Virus record (IMG/VR): IMGVR_UViG_3300048836_001246
Coordinates: 1 to 45,890 of that record
Length of the DNA: 45,890 nt
Reading direction: 5' to 3' (one strand)
DNA from: a virus
The notes beneath the pieces are model-generated. The model was not told where the DNA came from. It searched no databases and was given only the letters and a program-made list of their open reading frames with translations. This document shows, piece by piece, positions 24,053 through 33,304 of the stretch. Position 1 is the stretch's first letter. The number at the start of each line of letters is the position of its first letter. Both the position numbers and the translations under genes were made by a program.

Positions 24053-26137
24053 TCAGGCGCCCGGGTTGCGGTAGCCGAAGCGGTAGTCCTGGGCGCCGCA
24101 GCCGAAGTCGTGCTCCAGCGACACCTTCACGCCCTGCTGGCCGAACACGTCCTCGATCCGCAGGCGCGGGGCGGTGAAGCCGTCCAGCAGGCCCCAGGTC
24201 CAGTTCGTGCCGAACGCCGGGTCGGTGTAGAGCTCCCAGGCGTTGCCGGTCAGCTGGCCGCCGACCACCACCTTCAGCTTGCCCGCGAACGGGTTGTAGG
24301 CGGCGGTGCTCGGGTTGACGACCGGGGCGACAGCGTCCTCCGCCTCGGTTTCCTTGTCCGGCGACACCAGCAGGATGGTCGGGGCCAGGCCCATCGCCAC
24401 CCCGCCCAGGTTCTTCATCTTGCGCAGCGCCGCGCGGCCGGCCGAGAGGGCCGCCTTGTCGATCACCGTTCCGCTGGCGGCCAGGTTGCCGTGGTCCGCG
24501 TGGAACACCCGCTTGCCGTCCTCGAGCAGGACCGGGCCGGCCGCGTTGGCCAGCTTCATGGCGAAGAAGGTGAACTCCTCGAACAGGGCCACCGCGATGC
24601 CCTGGCTGGCCAGGATCTGGTCGATGGCGCCGAGCCGGTCGTTGACCAGCAGCTGCCGCGAGAGGCCGAACTGGATGCCGTAGGCGCCGACGGTCACGCT
24701 CTCCTTCTTCTCGCCGAAGGTCCCGAACTTGATCTCGCCGCTCTCGGCGACGGGCTTCAGCTGCGGGAAGTCGCCGGGACGCAGGATCTCGTGCGCCCGG
24801 AAGTCGGCGAACGTCATCTGGCGGGCGATCTGGCGATAGATCGGCGTGGCGGCCTGGTAGGTCTCCTCCAGCCGGGTGTTCATCGCGCCGCTGAGCAGGA
24901 TCGGGAAGTCCGACGTGGTGTGGAAGGCCCGCTCGAACACGGCGATCCGCTCAGCGGCCGAACGGGGCATGTCCCGTTCGCCGAGCGCGACCGCGGCCAT
25001 CTCCGAGATCGACATGCGGACGAAGCGCTGGGCGTTGGCGTCGATCTCCGGGCGGGCGCCGCTCTCCATGCGCAGCTGGGCGACCATGGCGGCCCGCATC
25101 CCGTCGCGTTGCGCCGCCTCGACGTTGTCGTTGACGCGACCGGCCGCGCCCGCCGGCACCTGGCCGGTGTTGCCCAGCTGGCGGGTGGCGGCGGCGGCCA
25201 GGATGGCGTTGCCGATGCTCTCGCGGGTCGCGCCCGGCGCGGTGAAAGCCGAGCGGGTCTGCTCGTCCACGCCCAGGGCGCGGGCCTGGTCCTGCATCTG
25301 CAGGATATCGGCCGCCGACAGCGGCGAGACCCCCTGCGGGGCGCTGCGGTCGCCGTCGGAAGGCGGCGAGACGGGGGCCGGCGCGGGGGCCGGCTGCGGA
25401 GCCGGATCGGCCGCGCGCTCGGTCGTCGTCGGCGTCGCCGGCGGCGTGGCCGGGGCGGCCGCGGCAGCCGGGGTCGAGGCCGCGCCCCGGTCGGTGTTCG
25501 GGTCGTGCGTGGCGCGGCTGCCGAGGGCGGTGCCGGCCAGGAGAGAGCGACGCATGTCGTTGTCCTCTTCGAAGCCGCCCAGGGGAGCGGCCGTGGTTCC
25601 GGGGGATGGGGCCGCAGACCGAACCCCGGCGTTCGGGTCGGCGGGAACGGAGACGAGCGAGGCTTCCAGCAGCTCCCAGCTGCTGGCGCGCCAGACCTCG
25701 TGGTCGTTGTCGATGACTTCGACGAGCTGCCAGGAGCGGACCTGGTAGCCGATGGAGATGCCGGTCAGCTCGCCGCGCTGGATCATCCCGGCCAGCTCCT
25801 CGCCGCGGGCGGTGTCGGCCAGGCGGACGCGGGCGGTCAGGACGCCGCCCGCCAGGGCCACGCGCTCAACCACGCCGATGACGTCGCTGCTGTTGTGGTT
25901 GAACAGGAACCGGACCTGGTTTCGATCGACGCGGGTCAGGTCGATGGCCGAGGCCGCCATCGACAGCTCCTCGGACCACCAGAAGCGCCGCACCCGCACG
26001 CCTGTCGCCAGCACGACGTCGATCGTCCGGGTCTCGGCGTCGTAGGACGAGCCGGAGAACAGGGCGTAGCGCACCTGGTTCGCTTCCGGGCAGCCACGAC
26101 GCTCCTGCGCCTCGGCAGGCGTGTTTCGCGTGAACAT
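24053..26137 (-). CDS. Fused prohead protease / major capsid protein
   Basis: Residues 20-175 form an HK97-type (U35) prohead protease, with FLFNHNSSDVIG (catalytic His81 likely) and ELTGISIGYQV (Ser128 likely). Residues 195-290 are Ala/Pro/Thr-rich and low in complexity, as in a scaffold or delta domain. Residues 300-694 resemble the Mu gpT-type major head subunit (QMTFADFRAHEILRPGDF, GIQFGLSRQLLVNDRLGA). The fusion would be self-cleaving. An internal ATG at 25555 (residue 195, MRRSLLAG) has GAAGAGG 8-9 bases upstream and could give a capsid-only product. At 694 residues it is the sum of the two usual proteins. Confidence 0.88.
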   Translation of the reverse strand: MFTRNTPAEAQERRGCPEANQVRYALFSGSSYDAETRTIDVVLATGVRVRRFWWSEELSMAASAIDLTRVDRNQVRFLFNHNSSDVIGVVERVALAGGVLTARVRLADTARGEELAGMIQRGELTGISIGYQVRSWQLVEVIDNDHEVWRASSWELLEASLVSVPADPNAGVRSAAPSPGTTAAPLGGFEEDNDMRRSLLAGTALGSRATHDPNTDRGAASTPAAAAAPATPPATPTTTERAADPAPQPAPAPAPVSPPSDGDRSAPQGVSPLSAADILQMQDQARALGVDEQTRSAFTAPGATRESIGNAILAAAATRQLGNTGQVPAGAAGRVNDNVEAAQRDGMRAAMVAQLRMESGARPEIDANAQRFVRMSISEMAAVALGERDMPRSAAERIAVFERAFHTTSDFPILLSGAMNTRLEETYQAATPIYRQIARQMTFADFRAHEILRPGDFPQLKPVAESGEIKFGTFGEKKESVTVGAYGIQFGLSRQLLVNDRLGAIDQILASQGIAVALFEEFTFFAMKLANAAGPVLLEDGKRVFHADHGNLAASGTVIDKAALSAGRAALRKMKNLGGVAMGLAPTILLVSPDKETEAEDAVAPVVNPSTAAYNPFAGKLKVVVGGQLTGNAWELYTDPAFGTNWTWGLLDGFTAPRLRIEDVFGQQGVKVSLEHDFGCGAQDYRFGYRNPGA

Positions 26138-26152
26138 GGGGGGGTCCTTCGG

Positions 26153-27685
26153 CTAGACGCCGTCGCCGGCGATGAGGCGGGTCGCCGCTTCGATCAGGGC
26201 CTGCTCGCCCTTCGGCTGCAGGTAGCCGACGGCCGGCTGCAGGGCGCCGGAGCCGTTGACCTTCCGGGCGTCGGCGTCGGACGCCAGGCCGTACTTGTCG
26301 AAGATGGCGTTGATCTCGGACTGCAGCTTGGCCGCCGACTCGACAGACAGGCCGCGCTCGGCCAGCAGCTCGGCCATGGCGCCGGGGATGGCCCGGGCCT
26401 CCAGAATCTTGGCCATGATGTCCTTCAGCGGATCGACCCAGGGGCGCGGCGGCAGCGTCCATTCCGCATAGACCTCGGCCAGCTCAGGCAGGCCGAGCTG
26501 AAGCGATGCGCGCCGCATGACCCGCGCGAACGCCGGATCACAGCCCTGCGGGATGAAGGTGTTGAATCCCCAGTCGTCGAGACGGGCGTGGAAGCCGACC
26601 GTATCGGTCCGGATGCTGCTGTAGTTGGCCTGGCTGACGTCGCCCGTGCCCAGGTGCTGGGGAATGCCGCAAGCGGCCAGGGCCGACCACGCCTGGGCGC
26701 GCAGGAAGCCGTCGGAATCGCCCGACGAGCTGGGGTTGATGACGGTCGGCGGTTCCTCGCCGGGCTGGCCGGTGATGATCGAGCCCGGGCGCAGCGTCTC
26801 CCAATCGGGGCCGCCGCTCTGGCTCTTGCGCTCGCCCAGACCCGGCAGCTGACCGGACTCGCCGGGCCGCCGGAACACGGTCAGGCAGGCCTCCAGCCGC
26901 TTTTTGACGCGGATCGCCTCTTCGATCTCGGCGATGTCGTCGAACTTGCGAACGGCGGCATGAAACCAGGGCGCGCCGCGCGTCATGCCGGCGCGGGTTT
27001 CCTCGAACACATGGTCGACGTCGCGCGCATCGATGCGAACGATCCTGCTCGACCGGCGCGCCAGCAGATCCCCGGGATGCTGGGTGTGCATGTGGTAGGC
27101 GACGCGTATGCCGTCCGCGTCGAACTCGACGCCGCCGACGATCTTGCCGCCGTTGTCCAGGTGCCGGTTGATCGTGTGATCGATGAAATCGCCCTCGACC
27201 ACCTGCACCAGGCCGTCCGCGACGCCGCGGTACGAGCGCCAGATAAGCGCCGCGTCGCCGCGCCCGATCGTCGCCAGCGCCATCAGTTTCTGGACGCCGT
27301 AGAAATCGTTTCGCCCGTCGACGCGGGACCGGGCCCAGGCGTCCCAGATGACCTGCGCGCGCTGCGCGATCTCCGGCTTGGGATGCACCGCCCGCGCGGT
27401 GATGCCGTCTCCGATCAGCGCCACCACGAGGTTGCGTTTGGCGGCGGCGACATAGCTGTTGTCTCGCTCCATACGAGCGACGTTGTTGCGCATGACCCCC
27501 AGGTCGCCGATCAGTTCGGCGTCTCCGGAGCCGCCGCCGGCGCGCCGGCCGTTCGCCAGGCGGCCACGGTCGGCGGCCTGGTAGCCGCGCTGCTGGCGGA
27601 AGGACTCATAGCCCTGCCGCCAGACTTCCCGCTGCATGGCCGCGCGAGGCGACACCACCGCGATCAGGTCGGACAGCCAGCGCAT
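26153..27685 (-). CDS. Portal protein, lambda family
   Basis: The 510-residue protein matches lambda-type portals: ARMERDNSYVAAAKRNLV near residue 70, GDGITARAV, then VQVVEGDFIDH, AYHMHTQHPGDLL and ARDVDHVFEETRAG. It forms the dodecameric ring at the capsid vertex. Its start overlaps the gpW-like stop at 27685. Length is normal for the family. Confidence 0.9.
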   Translation of the reverse strand: MRWLSDLIAVVSPRAAMQREVWRQGYESFRQQRGYQAADRGRLANGRRAGGGSGDAELIGDLGVMRNNVARMERDNSYVAAAKRNLVVALIGDGITARAVHPKPEIAQRAQVIWDAWARSRVDGRNDFYGVQKLMALATIGRGDAALIWRSYRGVADGLVQVVEGDFIDHTINRHLDNGGKIVGGVEFDADGIRVAYHMHTQHPGDLLARRSSRIVRIDARDVDHVFEETRAGMTRGAPWFHAAVRKFDDIAEIEEAIRVKKRLEACLTVFRRPGESGQLPGLGERKSQSGGPDWETLRPGSIITGQPGEEPPTVINPSSSGDSDGFLRAQAWSALAACGIPQHLGTGDVSQANYSSIRTDTVGFHARLDDWGFNTFIPQGCDPAFARVMRRASLQLGLPELAEVYAEWTLPPRPWVDPLKDIMAKILEARAIPGAMAELLAERGLSVESAAKLQSEINAIFDKYGLASDADARKVNGSGALQPAVGYLQPKGEQALIEAATRLIAGDGV

Positions 27686-27879
27686 CAGTCCGCGCCGAAG
27701 GTGACGAGGGTGACGCCATAGCCCGCGCCCGTGGCCTGCTGTTCACGGAAGTAGCGTAGGGCCTGGAGCAGCTCGGGCGTCGAGCGGTAGGTGGTCTCCT
27801 TCCCCTCGACCTTGATGGTCAGTTCGCCCGACGCCAGCGCGGCCTCGAGGGCGGCGATGCGGGCCGTGTGGTCGGTCAT
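27685..27879 (-). CDS. Head-tail connector, gpW-like (64 aa)
   Basis: A short helical protein (RIAALEAALASGELTIKVEG) encoded between large terminase and portal, the standard place of lambda gpW. It overlaps the terminase stop and the portal start by a few bases. The family fit is good for size, order and the ATYRS-like centre. Confidence 0.78.
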   Translation of the reverse strand: MTDHTARIAALEAALASGELTIKVEGKETTYRSTPELLQALRYFREQQATGAGYGVTLVTFGAD

Positions 27880-29849
27880 CGTATCCAGTCCCCCGAGGTG
27901 TTGATCCAGCGGTCAGGCTGCGGTGCGGCTTCGACGGCCTCGGCCTCGGCGGTGCGAACCGGATTCGCATCCTCGGCCCTGGCCGGGGCCGCCGCCGGCC
28001 CCATCAGGTCTTCAAGATCCAGCTGCTGCGCGGGCGGCGGGCAGTCCCGCTCCGCCTCGATCTGGTCCCAGGCGGCGTCCGGCAGGCCGCGAACCCCGAG
28101 CCGGATGGCCGCGGCCTCGGCCTGCAGGTGCGTGTCCAGGCCTTCGTTGGCCTGGGCGGCGTCCTTCACCCACTGGTAGACGGTGAAGCCGTCCCGCCGC
28201 TTGACCGGCTTGCGGCGCTCGGCCGTCAGCTGGCGGAAGTACTCGTCGTCCAGGCCCTTCGGCAGGCCCACATAACCGCGCCCATGGGGGTCGAGCCGCG
28301 TCAGGTTGCGATAGAGGGCCATCTTCAGCGTCGAGGTGCCGAAGTTGTAGAAGCGCCGCGAGTACTTCAGCAGCTTGCCGGCGTTGTTCCGTTCCTTGCG
28401 CACCCGCTCCAGCAGCGGGGCGTTCTCACTGTTGGCGCCGCGCACCATGATCACCGTCGAGGACGGGTGCCGGCGGACCCAGCTCCAGACGTCCTCGGTC
28501 CAGGCGTTGCCGTCGATCGCCAGCATGTCGATGCCGATGCACCGGCCATGGACGTTCGGCCAGGTCTGCTGCAGCAGGGCGTCGAGCTTGGCCTGGCAGC
28601 CGCTGTCGCTGATGTGTCCGGGGATCACCCCGTAGGCGACGACCCAGCGCCGGAACTCCCGGCCCCAGGCCACCACCTGGTATTCGACCCGGTCGCCCTG
28701 GCAGTCGACGCCGACCGTGACCAGCAGGCCGCCGGCCGGAATGGTGCCGATCAGATAGTCGCTCTCGCTCGCCCGGTCGCGCAGCGTCTCCCACGACACC
28801 GCCTCGTCGGCCGTCCGGTAGGCCAGGCCCGCGACGTCGTTCATGAACGTCTGCTCGCTGGCCGCGTCGCCCTTGGCGGCCAGCCAGCGGCGGGCGATGC
28901 CCTCCCAGGTCTGCAGGACGCTGTAGGCGCACCACAGCCAGAACGACCGGTGGAAGCGTTTCATCTCCGGCTTCCGCGCCGTCCAGCGCGACCGGGCCAG
29001 CATCTGCGGCCGGTGATGTTCGTGGATCTCGCAGCCGCATTCGACGCAGGTGAAGTGCGCCTTTTCCGGCTCGGCCTCGTCCAGCGCCGCCAGCATGTTG
29101 GACCATTCCAGCACCTGGTAGGCGTCGCAGTGCGGGCAGGGGACTTCCGGAACCTCCTGGCTTCCCTGCTCATAGGCCTTGGTGATGCGGCACCCGGGCC
29201 AGATCAGCGGCGTGCTGATCTTGAAGATCTTCGCGAACTCGTGGCCCCAGCTGCGGCTGTCGGCCTGCGCCTCCGGGTCGCCGCCGGCGTTCATCTCCCA
29301 CTTCGACAGGTCGTCCTGGCACTGCCGCCGCATCGTCACCTGCGACAGCGACGCCGGCGAGTTTGCGCCGGAGATCTGGATCGCCCCGCGGCCGTCGACC
29401 CGTTCCTTGTAGAGGACCGAGTCCCCGCCATCCCGCGACTTCTGCGAGAACAGCTTCGACAGGGCCGAGGTGTTCTGAAGCATCGGCTTCAGCTTCATCT
29501 TCGACCAGCGCCGCGCATTCTCCTCGGTCGGGTGGACGTAGAGGAAGTCCCCGGGATCGAGCGCGAGCGAGCCCAGGGTGAAGATGTTGGCCAGCACCGT
29601 GCCGCCGATCTGGGCGGACTTGGCCAGCGACACGATCCGGCACGGATCGTCCGGCGACAGCGCCCGCAGCACCTCGTCGAACAGCGGGAACAGCGCCCGA
29701 TTATAGGGTCCCGGCTGCGGGCTCTCGCGCTCGCTGAACGCGATCTGCTCCTCTGCGAAGCGCAGGTAGTCGACCGGCGGCGGCGGCTCGAGCACCTCTG
29801 CCAGAACCGCCTGCGCCATCCAGGCGGCGTTGCTGATATGTACCGTCAT
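27876..29849 (-). CDS. Terminase large subunit, GpA family
   Basis: The 657-residue protein has an ATPase region with a Walker A-like SLAKSAQIGGT (74-84), two CxxC pairs (PCPHCD and CVECGCEI, about 235-270) and a nuclease region with GVDCQGDRVEYQVVAWG and GIDMLAIDGNAW. This matches lambda gpA-type terminases that package DNA from cos ends. It overlaps the gpW gene by four bases. The C-terminal part contains one copy of the dispersed palindrome, read as ANPVR. Confidence 0.93.
   Translation of the reverse strand: MTVHISNAAWMAQAVLAEVLEPPPPVDYLRFAEEQIAFSERESPQPGPYNRALFPLFDEVLRALSPDDPCRIVSLAKSAQIGGTVLANIFTLGSLALDPGDFLYVHPTEENARRWSKMKLKPMLQNTSALSKLFSQKSRDGGDSVLYKERVDGRGAIQISGANSPASLSQVTMRRQCQDDLSKWEMNAGGDPEAQADSRSWGHEFAKIFKISTPLIWPGCRITKAYEQGSQEVPEVPCPHCDAYQVLEWSNMLAALDEAEPEKAHFTCVECGCEIHEHHRPQMLARSRWTARKPEMKRFHRSFWLWCAYSVLQTWEGIARRWLAAKGDAASEQTFMNDVAGLAYRTADEAVSWETLRDRASESDYLIGTIPAGGLLVTVGVDCQGDRVEYQVVAWGREFRRWVVAYGVIPGHISDSGCQAKLDALLQQTWPNVHGRCIGIDMLAIDGNAWTEDVWSWVRRHPSSTVIMVRGANSENAPLLERVRKERNNAGKLLKYSRRFYNFGTSTLKMALYRNLTRLDPHGRGYVGLPKGLDDEYFRQLTAERRKPVKRRDGFTVYQWVKDAAQANEGLDTHLQAEAAAIRLGVRGLPDAAWDQIEAERDCPPPAQQLDLEDLMGPAAAPARAEDANPVRTAEAEAVEAAPQPDRWINTSGDWIR
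27954..27968 (+). repeat. Dispersed palindrome copy (GCGAA-CCGGA-TTCGC)
   Basis: Perfect copy within the 3' end of the large terminase gene; flanking T and A extend the arms to TGCGAA/TTCGCA. Confidence 0.6.
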
Positions 29850-29851
29850 GG

Positions 29852-30484
29852 TCAGGCGTCGGCGACTTCGTCCGACACCAGCGACGGCATCGTTTCGGCC
29901 GACTTGCGCGCCTGCTCGGCCGCCCTCGTCCGGATCGCCCGGAACTCGGTGCGCAGCAGGTGCACCACGTCGCGCTGCGGCACCTCGAACTTCGCCGCCA
30001 CCGCATGCGCCAGGTCCGCCAGCGACCCCTCGAACACGTTCAGCATGGCGGCGGCCACCGTGGTCAGCGCCGCCCGCGTATGGTCGGCGCGGACATAGGT
30101 CCCGCGCCGCGCCAGCTCCTTCTCGGCCGCGTCGCGGTTGCGGAACTGAATCTCGCGCAGCTTCTCCGCGCGCATCTGCTCTTCGAACGGATCGACCAGG
30201 GCTGGCCGCGCCGGCGCCGCTTCATGCGAACCGGATTCGCCTCCCGGCAGCTGGGTGCCGATGCCGTTGCCGAACCGCTGGCCGATATCCATCGCGCCGC
30301 GCAGCTGCGCCCGGGCGACCTCGACGATGATCCGGGCCGAGCGCCCCTCGCCGACCAGGGCGGTGGGTTTGATTTTTCCTTCCGAGAGCCACTGGGACAC
30401 GCGCCCGGGCGTCACGTTGCAGAGCCGAGCGAACTCGCCCTTCGAGACGACGTCGCCGGCCCCAGCATGCGCTGCTGCGACCAT
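29852..30484 (-). CDS. Terminase small subunit, Nu1-like
   Basis: The 210-residue protein opens with a MerR-like winged helix (KGEFARLCNVTPGRVSQWLSEGKI, about residues 15-38), as in lambda Nu1. A helical region (EEQMRAEKLREIQFRNRDAAEKEL) and a C-terminal domain that probably contacts the large subunit follow. It lies directly upstream of the large terminase. The 205 bases before the gene are the expected place for a cos site, which I cannot identify by sequence alone. Confidence 0.82.
   Translation of the reverse strand: MVAAAHAGAGDVVSKGEFARLCNVTPGRVSQWLSEGKIKPTALVGEGRSARIIVEVARAQLRGAMDIGQRFGNGIGTQLPGGESGSHEAAPARPALVDPFEEQMRAEKLREIQFRNRDAAEKELARRGTYVRADHTRAALTTVAAAMLNVFEGSLADLAHAVAAKFEVPQRDVVHLLRTEFRAIRTRAAEQARKSAETMPSLVSDEVADA
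30226..30240 (+). repeat. Dispersed palindrome copy (GCGAA-CCGGA-TTCGC)
   Basis: Perfect copy inside the small terminase gene, read in a different frame (ESGSH) from the large terminase copy. Confidence 0.6.
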
Positions 30485-30633
30485 TGGTTTTAGCCAGTCC
30501 TAGAAGGGATTTGAGCCAGTTTAGGCTTTCGGATCGGACTCAGACTGCCGAAGAGTCGCGCTCTGCCCCACCGCATAGGGGCGCCCCCGGAAGGGACCCG
30601 CTCGGCGGCGACGCAAACCCTTGTGCGGCAAGG

Positions 30634-30663
30634 AAAAACCCGCCGCGACGGTGTCGGGCGGGT
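30634..30663 (-). terminator. Terminator of the late-regulator gene
   Basis: Arms ACCCGCC (30638-30644) and GGCGGGT (30657-30663); on the minus strand the stem is followed by TTTTTCC. It lies 27 bases after the stop of the gene at 30690 and separates it from the terminase operon. Confidence 0.65.
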
Positions 30664-30689
30664 CTTCGTGGCGCAACTCTTGAGCCTGC

Positions 30690-31379
30690 TTAGTTACGTG
30701 CCTCAACTTCACACCGATTCGCAAGCGGGGTGTTCAGGGCGGCGGCCACGGAGGCGATGGCCCGGCGGAAGGCTGCGAGGTGCAGGTCGCGCGACTTGCC
30801 CCGCGACGCCACCGATCCGAGGGACAGGCCGTCCCCGGCGACGAGACGCAGGACAGCCAGCTCCAATCCGTTCTGCTGTCGGGCCAGCACCGCACGCTCC
30901 ATCTGGGCCAGGCGGGCTAACAGGTAGGCGCGGTGCAGGGCCGGGGCGTCGCCGAGGTCGCCGCCGCGGCCTTCGCCGGCATGGCCGAGCGCCGAGCGAA
31001 GGGCGGCCGTCGGCTGCTCATAGGCCTTGCGATAGGCGAGGCCGGCGCGCGCCTCCGGCTCGGTCAGCGACCCGGCCCGGACCAGCTGGGCCAGCCCATC
31101 GCGCCCCAGCACGATCCGCGCACCCGCATCGTTGAACCGCCCGACCACCTCGCCGCGCTCTTCGGCCGCACGCACCACGGCCACCAGGTCGGCGTCCAGT
31201 TCCGCCTGCACCTTGGAGGCGATGGCCCGCGCCTCCGCCTTGTCCCAGCGCGTGCCCCGTCCCAGTCGGTAGGCGTAGGTCAGGCGGCGCCGTTGGTCGA
31301 CCGACAGGCCGAGGGCGATGGCGTTGCGCAGCAGGTGTTCGGCCAGGCTCTCGCCCCGACTCCAGTCCCGGAAGCTCAT
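30690..31379 (-). CDS. Putative transcriptional regulator of late genes
   Basis: The 229-residue protein starts at the ATG at 31379 (MSFRDWSRGESLAEHLLRNA). It is strongly helical and ends with a segment resembling a sigma-4-like helix-turn-helix (VLRLVAGDGLSLGSVASRG, about 178-196). It stands alone, with its own terminator, immediately before the terminase operon. In other phages this place holds late-gene activators or antiterminators (RinA, ArpU, Q). I infer that role from position and fold impression only. Confidence 0.5.
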   Translation of the reverse strand: MSFRDWSRGESLAEHLLRNAIALGLSVDQRRRLTYAYRLGRGTRWDKAEARAIASKVQAELDADLVAVVRAAEERGEVVGRFNDAGARIVLGRDGLAQLVRAGSLTEPEARAGLAYRKAYEQPTAALRSALGHAGEGRGGDLGDAPALHRAYLLARLAQMERAVLARQQNGLELAVLRLVAGDGLSLGSVASRGKSRDLHLAAFRRAIASVAAALNTPLANRCEVEARN

Positions 31380-31572
31380 GCGCCACCCCCGATGGCCTGG
31401 GCGGCAAGGCCGTTTCCACATCCAGTGATTTTCCAGAACAAGATCAGATCTCCGAAGAGGAGGGAGACAGAGGAGGGGAGGCAGACGGACGGACGGACAC
31501 ACAGCGAGCCCGGGTGCGCCGCCCGCCTGCGCAGCGCCCGCCTAGCCGCCAACCCCGGGAGAACCGGCCGTA

Positions 31573-31726
31573 TTGTCCGTATCGTCCGTAACCGCCGCAA
31601 AATCAGCGGGTTACGGAACGGACGATGCGGCCGCGACGGACAATCCATCGTCCGTTCCCGCGCCCGCGACCGGCGCCCAGTCCTTCCCGAGGCCGCCCGA
31701 TCGTCCGTTCGTCCGTTATCGTCCGT
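31573..31726. other. Iteron cluster, candidate replication origin
   Basis: Within a gene-free stretch (31380-31740) the 8-mer T(C/T)GTCCGT occurs six times directly (31573, 31582, 31648, 31701, 31709, 31719) and twice inverted (31618, 31636). Two copies form ACGGAC/GTCCGT pairs. A separate inverted repeat GTAACC/GGTTAC (31588-31614) encloses a locally A-rich centre. A further run of ACGG units lies at 31485-31498. The array ends 14 bases from the primase-helicase gene. P4-type alpha helicases bind iterons at their origin, so an origin is the natural hypothesis. Confidence 0.55.
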
Positions 31727-31740
31727 TGGCTGGCGGAGGG

Positions 31741-33304
31741 TCACGACGGCCACCCCTCGTCCAGGTCGGACGCGAAACTGTCGCCGACGCTCGCCGGGTC
31801 CTGTTCGCCCGCTGCGGCTTCCTGCTCGCGTTCCAGGTCGGTCTTCAGCCGGATCGGGCCGCGGTACTTGAGCCCCTTGGCGTTCTTGCCCATGAGGCCG
31901 ATCTGCCGGTCCCGCAGCGCATCGCCGAAGGCCTTGGTGCCCATGATCCGGTCGATGCCCTGCTCTTCCATGGCTTCCTTGAAGCTGCGGTAGAGATCGG
32001 CCGACAGCTCGCGACATCCCCTCGCCGCCTCGCCGGTGACGCAGAAGTCGGCCAGCCAGTCGCCGAACGGGCTGGAGGCCTTGCGGTAGTCCTCGACCAC
32101 CTGCTGCAGGCTCTCGGGCGGCTCCAGACCGCCCAGCGCCAACCAGTCGCCGACGCCCTCGAGCAGCCAGTTCAGGATGCCGCTGCGTTCGGCCCGCAGC
32201 TTGTCGGGCAACAGCCGGTCGACCTCTTCCTTCGGCACCTGCCGCCGGAACAGGCTGGGCATGATCCGCCGCCAGATCCCGTCGTCGTCGCCGCGCGCCA
32301 CCGGGAAGCTGTTGCACTCCCAGACCAGCTTGGCCTTTGGGCGGAAGTTGATCGGCTTGGAGTGCAGGTCCCGCGCCGAGATCGGCGAGCCGGACGTCCA
32401 GGCCTTGAGCAGCCCCTCGTTCAGCTTCGACCCGCGCGGCGGCTCGGAGAGGACGGCCAGGCGCGTATCGCCGGCCAGGGCGATCAGGTCCGGCGCGGCG
32501 TCGCTGCCGCCCCGCACCCCGCCTTCCAGAAAGGTCGCCGGCGCCGCCGCCAGGCCGTAGCTGCCCAGCGTCTCGCGACAGGCGTCCAGAATGGTCGACT
32601 TCCCGTCCCGCCCCCGTCCGACCGGTCGAGGCATAGCCCAGCACCCGCTTGAAATAGGCCCGCTCAGCCTCGTCGCCGAGCGACTGGACGACCGTCTGCA
32701 GGAACAGCGGCGCCGTCGCCGCCGGGTCATAGTCGACCTCGGCGCAGCGCGTGATCCGGTCGGCCGGCTCGTGCGGGTGCAACACCACCGCGAACCGCTC
32801 CTGCCCGTCGTCGTCGGGCCGCATCCCCATCTTCAGCGTGCCGTTCCGGCAGGTCAGCGCCAGCGGGTCGCGGTCAAAGGCGTCGATCTCGACCGTCAGA
32901 TAGCTCTGCGCCTGGCGGAGCATCGCCGACGTCTTGCCGGCCGAGCCGGTGTCATTGGCGAACTTGCTGAAGTCCTTCCACGGCACCCCCTGTTCCTTCA
33001 GGAAGGGCCAGATCCCCGACATCTCGCTCGAAACCCGGTGCGCCAGCTTCCGCGCCAGGTCCTCGCCGTACTTGCGGTCCCAGTGCACGCCGTTGAAGCC
33101 GATCCAGCCGACGCCGAGCAAGAAAAGGATGGTGCTGTCGGTGGCGTCCACCGAGCCGTCCTTCCGCACCGACCCGCCGGCCAGGATGATGAAGCGCATG
33201 GCGTTGCCCAGGTCGTTCAGCGGGAAGCGGGCCATCTCCTCGGCCCCGGCGCCGCCGCCGCCCTCGCGCGCACCGCCCCGGAAGATCTCGACGACGTTGC
33301 TCAC
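31741..33304 (-). pseudogene. D5/P4-type primase-helicase, frameshifted at Walker A
   Basis: The GTG at 33304 overlaps the primase-polymerase stop. The first part (VVEIFRGG to FKRVLGYASTGR) runs to about 32620. The helicase core continues in the next frame (GRGRDGKSTILDACRETLG onward, then TSGSPISARDL and KAKLVWECNSFPVARG) to TGA at 31741. Family members usually carry about 10 more residues between the YASTG segment and the P-loop. A small out-of-frame deletion therefore fits better than one miscalled base. The 7-mer CCCGTCC occurs twice here (32602 and 32613). As it stands, no full-length helicase is made; an ATG at 32633 could give a separate C-terminal piece. Confidence 0.75.

Noticed and set aside
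23627-27721. 1364-residue plus-strand open frame
   Set aside because: It is the reverse of portal, capsid and neck genes, rich in Arg, Gly and Ala, and arises from high GC. The minus strand has clear protein families.
28128-30098. 656-residue plus-strand open frame
   Set aside because: Antisense of the terminase genes; no motif and poor composition.
30485-30689. A cos site upstream of small terminase
   Set aside because: Location is right, but no diagnostic sequence can be read without comparison to phage ends.
31376-32600. Continuation of the first helicase frame to 31376
   Set aside because: After the frame break it lacks protein character, while the other frame has the helicase motifs. 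It stays open only because stop codons are rare at this GC.
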